This document shows, piece after piece, positions 35,503-42,683 of a DNA stretch of 64,000 nucleotides. Every line of letters starts with the position of its first letter. Position 1 is the stretch's first letter. The notes beneath the pieces are model-generated. The model had not been told where the DNA came from. It ran no database searches and saw nothing but the letters and a program-made list of their open reading frames with translations. Both the position numbers and the translations under genes were made by a program. This stretch comes from Micropruina sonneratiae (GTDB taxonomy: Bacteria > Actinomycetota > Actinomycetes > Propionibacteriales > Propionibacteriaceae): NCBI RefSeq assembly GCF_025972045.1, contig NZ_JAPDHX010000001.1, forward strand, positions 848,787 to 912,786. Reading direction: 5' to 3'.

Positions 35503-37071
35503 ATGAGCCAGAACGGACCGTACGACGGCATGGGCAACGGCAACCAGCAGGGCCCGGTGCCCGGCGGCCAGGGTGGCGAGGGCGGCCAGTGGCCGGGGCA
35601 GTCGTCCGGCTACCCGCCGGCAGGTTCGTCCTTCCCCTCGGCGGGGACGCCGCAGGCTCCCGCCGGCTGGGACCAGCAGGGGCAACCTCCCGCCGCCGAC
35701 CAGGGCTGGCCGGCCCAGGGTGGGCAGGGCCAGCCGTCCGGACAGGGTTGGCAGGGCCAGCCGCCTGTCTATCCGTCGGCCGGGACGCCGCAGGGTCCGG
35801 CCCCCGACTGGGGTCAGCAGCCGTCCGGCCAGGGTTGGCAGGGCCAGCCCACCCAGCAGCAACCCGCCGCGCAGGGTTGGCAGGGCCAGCCCGGCGGCTA
35901 CGGTGACCAGCAGGGCTACAACCAGCAGGGCTACAACCAGCAGGGTTACGACCAGCAGGGCTACGGCGCCCCGCCGGCCGGCAACTACCCGGGCGGTCCC
36001 CAGCAGCCGTGGGGCTACCCGCCCGACGGGGGGCAGAACCAGCCCCGGCGCGGCAACAAGGCGGTGCTCGGGGTCGTCGGCGGCGTGGTCGGGCTGGCAC
36101 TGGTGGGCGGCACCGTCTGGGCCGTCAACAACCGCAACTCCGCCGATCCCACGCCCAGCGCCTCCCAGGTCTTCGTCCCCTCGGCCTCGGTGCCGAGCAA
36201 CTCGACCTCGGTGCCGCCGCCGACGGTCGCGACCGTGAAGGCGTCCGACGCGGTCACGGCGTACCTGCAGGCCCTCGCCATCGGCGACTCGATGGCTGCG
36301 TTGAGCCTGGCGGCCGTCGCGCCCGCCGGCGACACGACCTTCCTGGACAACAAGGTGCTGGCCACGACGACCCGGGGCAAGCTGACCGACATCCAGGTCG
36401 CCGAGGTGACCGACCCGAACGCCACCAGCGTCGACGCCAGCTACACACTCAACGGCAAGCAGGTCACCACCACCTTCGGGGTGACGAAGGTCGGTGACCA
36501 GTTCCGGCTCAACCAGGTGGCCGCCAGCGTGGACATCTCCCGGCTGCCCTCCCAGAAGGTCGCTGTCGCACTGGCGGGCGTGAAGCCGACGAGCACCGTG
36601 GTCAACCTCTTCCCGGGCGTGTACCGGGTGACGGCGGCCAACAAGTACTTCAGCTACGGCTCCACCACGATCAGCGTCACCGACCTTGAGGAACAGACCA
36701 CGGGGCAGGGCAAGGTGTCGATCAGTTCGTCGGGCAAGACCGCGGCGGTCAGGGCGGCGAAGGCAAAGTTCTCCGCCTGCCTGAAGAAGCACCAGGTGAA
36801 GCCCTCGGGCTGCGGGTTCGCGGTCCGGGTGCCGACCGGAGTGAAACTGCGCAGCAGCACGATCAAGTGGACGACGCGCAGCGCGATCAAGTGGAGCAAG
36901 GTGTCGCCGAAGCTCGTGGCCGCCAACGTGGTCGAGGCGAAGGCCAAGGGCAAGGTGCACTTCTACGCCCGCGACGCCCGGGTCTCGGGCCGCTACTGGT
37001 ACAAGGACGTCACGGTCACCGGCTTCATGGCCAAGATCTCCGGCTCGAAGGTGACCGTCTCGTTCTACTGA
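35503..37071 (+). CDS. Gln/Gly/Pro-rich single-pass membrane protein, function unknown
   Basis: 522 residues in three parts. Residues 1-185 are cytoplasmic low-complexity sequence rich in Gln, Gly, Pro and Tyr, with GQGWQGQP repeated several times and NQQGY/DQQGY four times. One membrane helix follows (AVLGVVGGVVGLALVGGTVWAV). The remaining ~300 residues are extracellular, with a Ser/Thr/Pro linker, a region like the DUF4878/NTF2-like fold and a basic C-terminus rich in Lys, Ser and Val. The low-complexity head resembles proline-rich scaffolding domains of actinobacterial cell-envelope proteins. I cannot assign a function. Confidence 0.75.
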   Translation: MSQNGPYDGMGNGNQQGPVPGGQGGEGGQWPGQSSGYPPAGSSFPSAGTPQAPAGWDQQGQPPAADQGWPAQGGQGQPSGQGWQGQPPVYPSAGTPQGPAPDWGQQPSGQGWQGQPTQQQPAAQGWQGQPGGYGDQQGYNQQGYNQQGYDQQGYGAPPAGNYPGGPQQPWGYPPDGGQNQPRRGNKAVLGVVGGVVGLALVGGTVWAVNNRNSADPTPSASQVFVPSASVPSNSTSVPPPTVATVKASDAVTAYLQALAIGDSMAALSLAAVAPAGDTTFLDNKVLATTTRGKLTDIQVAEVTDPNATSVDASYTLNGKQVTTTFGVTKVGDQFRLNQVAASVDISRLPSQKVAVALAGVKPTSTVVNLFPGVYRVTAANKYFSYGSTTISVTDLEEQTTGQGKVSISSSGKTAAVRAAKAKFSACLKKHQVKPSGCGFAVRVPTGVKLRSSTIKWTTRSAIKWSKVSPKLVAANVVEAKAKGKVHFYARDARVSGRYWYKDVTVTGFMAKISGSKVTVSFY

Positions 37072-37112
37072 CCCGCGATAGGGCTCCGGGGCGGACGGCG
37101 GGGCGCGGGCGG

Positions 37113-38975
37113 TCAGTCGTCGGGGCCCTCGTCGTGCAGCTGGTCGACGTAGCACCAACGCCAGTGCTCGCCGGGCTCGATCGAGCGCATCACCGGGTGA
37201 CCGGTGCGGCGGAAGTGCAGCGCGGCGTGCTTGCCGGGTGAGGAGTCGCAGCACGCCACGTGCCCGCAGGTCAGGCACATCCGCAACTCGACCGGTTCCT
37301 GGCCGAGCCGGACGCAGTCCGCGCACTCACCGTGGGCCTCGAAGTCGACCTCGGCCGGCACTTCCCCCAGGTGCACGCACGGCGCCTCGCCGGACGCCCG
37401 GGCCGGCGCCTCCCGCACCTCGCGTTCCCGGTCCTCGCGGGTGACCAGGGTGGCCTCCTCGACGTCGAGTTCGGTGAGCAGGGTGCTGAGCACCTCGTGG
37501 TCGGCGAAGCCCTTGTCGCGGATCTCCAGCAGCTTGCGCCGCTCGCCGGCCATCGCCGCCTGCCGCAGCCGGCGCTGAGCCATCGCGGTCGACTCGGCGC
37601 CGTCGCGGGAGCGCCCCAGCCGTTCCCACTGCAGGTCGATCCGGCGCCTGGCCATGTTCTTCATCCGGTCCACCAGTTCGGCGTCGTCGGGTCCCGCGGC
37701 CGTCTTGAGGGCGTCGATGCCGGCCGAGATCGAGCGTTGGGTGACCATCGCCTCCTGCAGGGCGTCCTCGCGCGGATCGGGCCCACGGACGCCGAGCCGG
37801 CGCGCCACCAACGGCAGGGTGAGCCCGTGGATCAGCAGCGTGCCCGCCACCGTGACCAGCGCGATCAGCAGCAGCACCGGCCGCAGCGGCGTCTCGGCCG
37901 GCAGGGTGAGCGCGGCCGCGAGGGTGACCACGCCCCGCATCCCCGCCCACGAGATGACCAGCCCCTCCTGCCACGACAGCGGCCGGTGTCGTGGGCTGAG
38001 CAGCGGCCGGATGGCCATCACGTACACGATCCGCAACCCGATGACGGACGTCAGCACGGCCAGCGCCACCAGGGCGATGCGGCCGTTGCTGACCGGGTCG
38101 TCGCCGGCGGCGGCGAGGATCTGGTGGGTCTGCAGCCCGATCAGCAGGAACACGGTGTGCTCCAGGATGAACTGCACGGTCGACCAGTTCATCCAGGTCG
38201 ACACCCGGGCCGGCGCGGATCGCACACGGGGCGTGGCGTGGCCGACGACCAGCCCCGCGACCACCACTGCCAGGACGCCCGAGGCGTGCACGCTCTCGGC
38301 CAGCGCCCAGGCGGCGAACGGGATCAGGAAGGTCAGCGTGGTGCTCGACGGGGTGTCGGTCAGCACCCGGAACAGCCAGATCGCGACCTTGGCGACGAGC
38401 AGCCCCGCCAGCGGCCCGACGACCACCGCCAGCGCGAGGTCGCTGCCGATGTCGGTGAAGGTCACCGAGGCGCCGAGGGCGGCGATCGCGGTGCGCAGGC
38501 TGACCAGCGCGGTGGCGTCGTTGAGCAGCGACTCGCCCTCGAGGATGGTCACCACCCGGCGCGGCAGTCCGGCCCGGCGGGCGACGGCGACGGCGGCGAC
38601 GGCGTCCGGCGGGGCGACGATCGCGCCGATCGCGAAGGCGGCGGCGAACGGCACCGGCAACAGCCCGGCGATGACGAAGGCGACGCCCAACGCGCAGAAC
38701 AGCACGAATCCGAACGACAGCCAGCCGATCGCGGCCAGGTTGGCCTTGAAGTCGACCAGTGAGGTGTTCACCGCCGCGGCGTACAGCAACGGGGGCAGCA
38801 GCCCGAACAGCACCAGCTCGGCCGACAGTTCGGGAATCTCGAACCACGGCTCGTAGGACACCGCGGCGCCCACCACGAGCAGCAGCAGCGGCGCCGGCAC
38901 CGGCAGCCGGCGGCACAGCGAGGTGACCAGCAGCACGGTGCTGACGCAGCCGACGACCAGCAGCAGAATCTCCAT
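37113..38975 (-). CDS. CPA1 Na+/H+ antiporter with C-terminal UBP-type zinc finger
   Basis: 620 residues. Residues 1-410 form a 12-helix cation/proton antiporter (NhaP/CPA1), with the ion-binding IVAPPDAVAAVAVARRAG (the Pro-Asp pair) and LEGESLLNDATALV. Residues 420-530 are a charged helical linker. From ~535 a Cys/His-rich module follows: CVHL, CADC, MCLTCGHVACCDSS, KHAALHF, TGHPV, WCYVDQ. This is the ubiquitin-hydrolase-type (UBP) zinc finger found in eukaryotic deubiquitinases. The ATG has GGAGGAGCC just upstream. It diverges from proS. The finger may bind a C-terminal peptide tail or regulate transport, which is inference. Confidence 0.88.
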   Translation of the reverse strand: MEILLLVVGCVSTVLLVTSLCRRLPVPAPLLLLVVGAAVSYEPWFEIPELSAELVLFGLLPPLLYAAAVNTSLVDFKANLAAIGWLSFGFVLFCALGVAFVIAGLLPVPFAAAFAIGAIVAPPDAVAAVAVARRAGLPRRVVTILEGESLLNDATALVSLRTAIAALGASVTFTDIGSDLALAVVVGPLAGLLVAKVAIWLFRVLTDTPSSTTLTFLIPFAAWALAESVHASGVLAVVVAGLVVGHATPRVRSAPARVSTWMNWSTVQFILEHTVFLLIGLQTHQILAAAGDDPVSNGRIALVALAVLTSVIGLRIVYVMAIRPLLSPRHRPLSWQEGLVISWAGMRGVVTLAAALTLPAETPLRPVLLLIALVTVAGTLLIHGLTLPLVARRLGVRGPDPREDALQEAMVTQRSISAGIDALKTAAGPDDAELVDRMKNMARRRIDLQWERLGRSRDGAESTAMAQRRLRQAAMAGERRKLLEIRDKGFADHEVLSTLLTELDVEEATLVTREDREREVREAPARASGEAPCVHLGEVPAEVDFEAHGECADCVRLGQEPVELRMCLTCGHVACCDSSPGKHAALHFRRTGHPVMRSIEPGEHWRWCYVDQLHDEGPDD

Positions 38976-39115
38976 GGCTCCTCCAACCCGAACCTTCGTG
39001 CGCTATCTCACCATGGCCGGCAAGCCGGGGCGGGAAATGGACGCCCAGCGCCAGCCACTAGGCTGACCCCTGCTCACCGGTCACCGTCCGGCGAGTGCGT
39101 CTGAGAGGGAAAGCG

Positions 39116-40873
39116 TTGATCACCCGCCTGTCGAAGTTGTTCGTCCGCACGCTGCGCGACGACCCGGCCGACGCCGAGGTCGCCAGCCACCGGTGGCTGG
39201 TCCGCGCCGGGTACATCCGGCGCGCCGCCCCGGGGATCTACAGCTGGCTGCCGCTGGGGCTGAAGGTGCTGGCCAAGGTCGAGGCCATCGTCCGGGAAGA
39301 GATGGACGCCATCGGCTCGCAGGAGGTGCGCTTCCCGGCGCTGCTGCCCCGCGAACCCTACGAGGCGACGAACCGGTGGACCGAGTACGGCCCGAACCTG
39401 TTCCGGCTGCGTGACCGCAAGGGCGGTGACTACCTACTCGGCCCGACCCACGAGGAGATGTTCACCCTGCTGGTGAAGGATCTGTACTCCTCGTACAAGG
39501 ACCTGCCGCTCAGCCTGTACCAGATTCAGACCAAGTACCGCGACGAGGCACGGCCGCGGGCGGGCATCCTGCGCGGCCGCGAGTTCGTGATGAAGGACAG
39601 CTACTCCTTCGACATCGACGATGCGGGCCTGGAGGCGTCCTATCAGCGCCACCGGGAGGCCTACATCGCGATCATGAACCGGCTCGGGCTGGAGTTCGTG
39701 ATCGTCCGGGCCACCTCGGGGGCGATGGGCGGTTCGGCCTCCGAGGAGTTCCTGGCCGTCGCCGACTCCGGCGAGGACACCTTCGTCCGCTCGCCCGGCG
39801 GCTACGCCGCCAACGTCGAGGCGGTGACGGTGCCCGCCCCCGAACCGGTCGACTTCTCCGGTATCGGGGCGCCGCGGCGGGTTCCGACCCCCGACACGCC
39901 CACCATCGCGACGCTGGTCGACCGGGTGAACGCCGACCATCCGCGTGACGACCGGCCCTGGCAGGCGTCCGACACGCTCAAGAACGTGGTGTTCACCCTG
40001 GTGCAGCCCGACGGCAAGCGCTCGATCGTGGCGATCGGGCTGCCGGGCGACCGCGACGTCGACACCAAGCGGCTCGAGGCGGCGGTCGCGCCGGCCGAGG
40101 TGCTGCCGTTCCTCGACGAGGACTTTGCCGCGAACCCGGCGCTGAAGAAGGGCTACATCGGCCCGGAGGCGCTGGGGGAGTCCTCGGCGAGCGGCGTGAC
40201 CTACCTGGTCGACCCCCGCGTGGTCACCGGCACCCGCTGGGTGACCGGGGCCAACGAGTACGGCGTCCACGTGATCGACCTGGTGGCCGGTCGCGACTTC
40301 ACCCCCGACGGGGTGATCGACGTGGCCGAGGTGCGTGAGGGCGACCCGGCGCCGGACGGCTCGGGCCCGCTGTCGCTGGCCCGCGGCATCGAGATGGGTC
40401 ACATCTTCCAGCTCGGCCGCAAGTACGCCGAAGCGTTGGGACTGAAGGTGCTCGATTCCAACGGGAAACTGGTGACGGTCACGATGGGCTCCTACGGGGT
40501 CGGGGTGTCCCGGGCCGTGGCGGCGGTGGCCGAGGCGCGCTCCGACGAGCGGGGCCTGAACTGGCCGCGCGAACTGGCACCCTTCGACGTCCAGATCGTG
40601 CCGGCCGGCAAGGACGCGGCGATGGCCGAGTACGCCGAGACGCTGGCGATGGAGCTGTCCGCAGCCGGATTCGACGTGCTGCTCGACGACCGCAAGGCCA
40701 GCCCGGGGGTGAAGTTCACCGACGCCGAGATCCTCGGCGTGCCGACCGCGGTGGTGGTGGGCCGCGGCCTGGCCGACGGCGTCGTCGAGGTGCGTGACCG
40801 GGCCACGGGCGAGCGTTCCGAGTTGGCCGCCGAGGGTGCCGCCGACGCGTTGATCGATCTGCTCCGCACCTGA
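39116..40873 (+). CDS. proS: Prolyl-tRNA synthetase (bacterial type)
   Basis: 585 residues. It is a class II synthetase with motif 1 around [20 protein letters not shown], motif 2 in [24 protein letters not shown], an inserted editing (INS/YbaK-like) domain in the middle (residues ~225-400, including [14 protein letters not shown]), motif 3 with [15 protein letters not shown], and an anticodon-binding domain at the end. A TTG at 39116 with GAGAGGGA 5 nt upstream is the best start; a GTG seven codons earlier lacks a site. TAGGCT at 39059-39064 is a likely -10. The stop overlaps the permease start (TGATG). Confidence 0.93.
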   Translation: MITRLSKLFVRTLRDDPADAEVASHRWLVRAGYIRRAAPGIYSWLPLGLKVLAKVEAIVREEMDAIGSQEVRFPALLPREPYEATNRWTEYGPNLFRLRDRKGGDYLLGPTHEEMFTLLVKDLYSSYKDLPLSLYQIQTKYRDEARPRAGILRGREFVMKDSYSFDIDDAGLEASYQRHREAYIAIMNRLGLEFVIVRATSGAMGGSASEEFLAVADSGEDTFVRSPGGYAANVEAVTVPAPEPVDFSGIGAPRRVPTPDTPTIATLVDRVNADHPRDDRPWQASDTLKNVVFTLVQPDGKRSIVAIGLPGDRDVDTKRLEAAVAPAEVLPFLDEDFAANPALKKGYIGPEALGESSASGVTYLVDPRVVTGTRWVTGANEYGVHVIDLVAGRDFTPDGVIDVAEVREGDPAPDGSGPLSLARGIEMGHIFQLGRKYAEALGLKVLDSNGKLVTVTMGSYGVGVSRAVAAVAEARSDERGLNWPRELAPFDVQIVPAGKDAAMAEYAETLAMELSAAGFDVLLDDRKASPGVKFTDAEILGVPTAVVVGRGLADGVVEVRDRATGERSELAAEGAADALIDLLRT

Positions 40874-41670
40874 TGGTCACGGGCCTCGAGCTCCCGCTGC
40901 TCACCCTGGCCCTGCTGGTGCTGGCGTCCTTCGTCGCCGGCTGGGTGGACGCCGTGGTCGGCGGCGGGGGACTGATCCAGCTGCCGGCGCTGCTGATCGG
41001 GCTGCCCGCCGACACCCCGGTGGCCACCATCGCCGGCACCAACAAGGTGCCGTCGTTCCTGGGCACCGCCACCGCGGCGGCCACCTACCTGCGCTCGATC
41101 AGGGTCGACTGGACGCTGGCCTGGCCGTTGCTGGTGATGGCGGCGGTCGGCTCGTGGTGCGGTGCCCAGCTCACCCACTTCATGTCCCGCCAGCACTTCA
41201 CCCCGCTGGTGCTGTTCGCGGTGGTGACGGTCGGGGTGTACACGTGGCGGCGTCCGCAGTTGGGCCTGCACGGCCACGTCAAGCACACCGGCAACGACGC
41301 CCGGCTGCGGATGGCGGCCATCGGCGCGGTCGTCGGGCTGTGGGACGGCTTCATCGGGCCGGGCACCGGCACCTTCTTCGTCATCGCCCTGGTGTCGGTG
41401 ATCGGGCACGACTTCCTGGCGTCCAGCGCGCTGGCGAAGCTGGCGAACCTGACCACGAACGCGGCGGCGATCGTCGCGTTCGCGGTGACCGGGAACCTGC
41501 TGTGGGGGCTCGGGCTGCTGATGGGCGCGGCCAACCTGACCGGCGGCTTCCTGGGTGCCCGCACCGCCCTGGCCCAGGGCAACGCGTTCGTCCGGAAGGT
41601 CTTCCTGGCGGTGGTGTCGGCGCTGGCCCTCAAGCTGGCCTGGGACACCTGGTTCACCTACCTGGGCTGA
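40873..41670 (+). CDS. TauE/SafE (TSUP) family permease
   Basis: 265 residues, eight membrane helices in two repeats. The repeat signatures are GWVDAVVGGGGLIQLPALL and the second-half GLWDGFIGPGTGTFFVIAL, with a TNKVPSFLG motif. TSUP carriers move sulfite, sulfonates or other small anions; the substrate is unknown. The ATG overlaps the proS stop, so it is read from the proS promoter. A very strong hairpin 50 bp downstream (41722-41777) may end this transcript. Confidence 0.85.
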   Translation: MVTGLELPLLTLALLVLASFVAGWVDAVVGGGGLIQLPALLIGLPADTPVATIAGTNKVPSFLGTATAAATYLRSIRVDWTLAWPLLVMAAVGSWCGAQLTHFMSRQHFTPLVLFAVVTVGVYTWRRPQLGLHGHVKHTGNDARLRMAAIGAVVGLWDGFIGPGTGTFFVIALVSVIGHDFLASSALAKLANLTTNAAAIVAFAVTGNLLWGLGLLMGAANLTGGFLGARTALAQGNAFVRKVFLAVVSALALKLAWDTWFTYLG

Positions 41671-41721
41671 GCGTCCGGCCGACGCCGCCGGCCGCACGGC
41701 GCACGCCGCCCCACCTCGACG

Positions 41722-41777
41722 CTCGCCTAACCACCGAGCGCTCGCCAATGTTGGCGAGCGCTCGGTAGTCAGGCGAG
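41722..41777. terminator. Long nearly perfect palindrome, probable bidirectional terminator
   Basis: Outer arms CTCGCCT (41722-41728) and AGGCGAG (41771-41777), 5-nt unpaired sides, then a perfect 15-bp stem CCGAGCGCTCGCCAA (41734-41748) with TTGGCGAGCGCTCGG (41751-41765) around a 2-nt centre. No T-run follows. Each inner arm also contains the self-palindrome GAGCGCTC. It lies between the proS-permease unit and the riboswitch promoter, so it should insulate the riboswitch from read-through. A protein-binding role is also possible. Confidence 0.6.
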
Positions 41778-41811
41778 TGCGTGGAGGCGGGGGAAGGGCG
41801 AAGACAACCAA

Positions 41812-41837
41812 TTTGTGCTGGTCGACGTCGCTAGCCT
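41812..41837 (+). promoter_or_regulatory. Candidate promoter of the riboswitch transcript
   Basis: TAGCCT (41832-41837) is the -10 hexamer; the same hexamer serves dxr. TTTGTGC lies at 41812-41818, exactly 13 bp before it. The pduA promoter on the other strand has TTCGTGC, 13 bp, TAGCCT. Transcription would begin near 41844, right at the beginning of the cobalamin aptamer. A standard -35 with 17-bp spacing is absent, which suggests an activator is needed. Confidence 0.5.
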
Positions 41838-41843
41838 GGGACC

Positions 41844-42020
41844 ACAACAAGATCCGCTGGGCGGAGGGAAGCCGGTGAAAGACCGGCACTGACGCGCAAC
41901 CGTGAGTCGGCGTGGCCGACGAGTCGGAATGCTCCTCCCGGCGGTTAGGCCCTTGACCCGCTGTCGCGAGCGCACGGTAGGCGATCCGTCGTCCTTCGTG
42001 CATGCAGCAGAAGGACGACG
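41844..42020 (+). ncRNA. Cobalamin (B12) riboswitch
   Basis: The core matches the cobalamin aptamer closely: GGGAAGCCGGTGAAAGACC (41866-41884), GGCACTGACGCGCAACCGTGA (41884-41904, the CUGxCxCGCAACxGU block), then a GTCGGC/GCCGAC stem and the B12-box region GAGTCGGAATGCTCC (41921-41935) with CCCGGCGG. After the aptamer, a perfect 11-bp hairpin (41987-41997 with 42010-42020, 12-nt loop) contains the AAGGACG ribosome site of the next gene. This is the layout of a translation-blocking switch: with B12 bound the ribosome site would be hidden. The controlled gene is a degenerate tyrosine recombinase rather than a B12 gene. Confidence 0.9.
41987..42020 (+). promoter_or_regulatory. Ribosome-site-sequestering hairpin (riboswitch expression platform)
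   Basis: CGTCGTCCTTC (41987-41997) pairs perfectly with GAAGGACGACG (42010-42020). The second arm is the Shine-Dalgarno region, 3 nt before the ATG at 42024. The 12-nt loop GTGCATGCAGCA is available for the kissing contact that cobalamin switches use to sense ligand. Confidence 0.8.
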
Positions 42021-42023
42021 ACG

Positions 42024-42626
42024 ATGATCAGTCCGGTATCCACCCCTTCGCACCCACCGGCCCGCCTCTACGACCGCTTCCGGCGTCCGCTGCCTCCCCG
42101 CGCCGTCGCCGCGACCGCGCCCCCACCGGACGGTGGCATGCGCCCCTTCACCCCCGACGAGCTGGAGTGGGCGTGGGAGGCCTGGTGCGCGCAGTCGCCG
42201 GTGCTGGCCGACGCGCTGCTGGTGCTGGCGCGGACGGGGCTGCGCTGGGCGGAGTTGCGCGCGTTGCGGGTGGGCGACGTGGACGCGGACGTCGAGTCGG
42301 CCCTGGTGGCGCGCTCGGCGCCCGAACCGGAGCCGGCAGGGCCGCTGTCGCCCGACCGGGTGCGCCGGGTGCCGCTGGCGCCGCGGATCCGTGGGGCGGT
42401 CGCACGCGAGGTGGCCGGGCGGGACGCGGACGAACTCCTGTTCACCACCGCGCTGGGTGAGCAGTTGAACCGGACGCCGGTGCTGAGCCGGGTGCGCTGG
42501 TCGCAGACCGCCCGGGGCCGTCGGCTCACCGACCTGCGGCACACCGCGGCGTCGCTGTGGCTGGCCGAGGGCGTGGACGCGGCCACGGTCCGGCACTGGC
42601 TGGGGGAGCGCCGCCTCGCGGCCTAG
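42024..42626 (+). CDS. Degenerate tyrosine recombinase-like protein under B12 riboswitch control
   Basis: 200 residues. Only the catalytic-domain fold of a tyrosine recombinase is present: TGLRWAELRALRVGDVD (first Arg kept), a middle beta region, then LTDLRHTAASLWLAEGVDAA (second Arg kept, but the preceding His is Thr) and VRHWLGERRLAA, where the usual LGH is LGE and the protein stops before the nucleophile Tyr. The beta-hairpin Lys is also missing, and there is no N-terminal DNA-arm domain. It should therefore not cut DNA but could still bind it. The ATG lies within the riboswitch output region. The stop is 57 bp from the stop of convergent pduP. This could be a relic or a repurposed regulator. 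Confidence 0.75.
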   Translation: MISPVSTPSHPPARLYDRFRRPLPPRAVAATAPPPDGGMRPFTPDELEWAWEAWCAQSPVLADALLVLARTGLRWAELRALRVGDVDADVESALVARSAPEPEPAGPLSPDRVRRVPLAPRIRGAVAREVAGRDADELLFTTALGEQLNRTPVLSRVRWSQTARGRRLTDLRHTAASLWLAEGVDAATVRHWLGERRLAA

Positions 42627-42683
42627 GCACGCGAAGGGTCGCGGCCCGGCGGCGCACCCCGGCGAGCCCCGGCCCCTGTGCCG

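Noticed and set aside
42024-42626. Functional integrase marking a prophage or genomic island at the pdu locus
   Set aside because: The protein lacks the nucleophile and most catalytic residues, and there is no tRNA, att-like repeat or other phage gene nearby.
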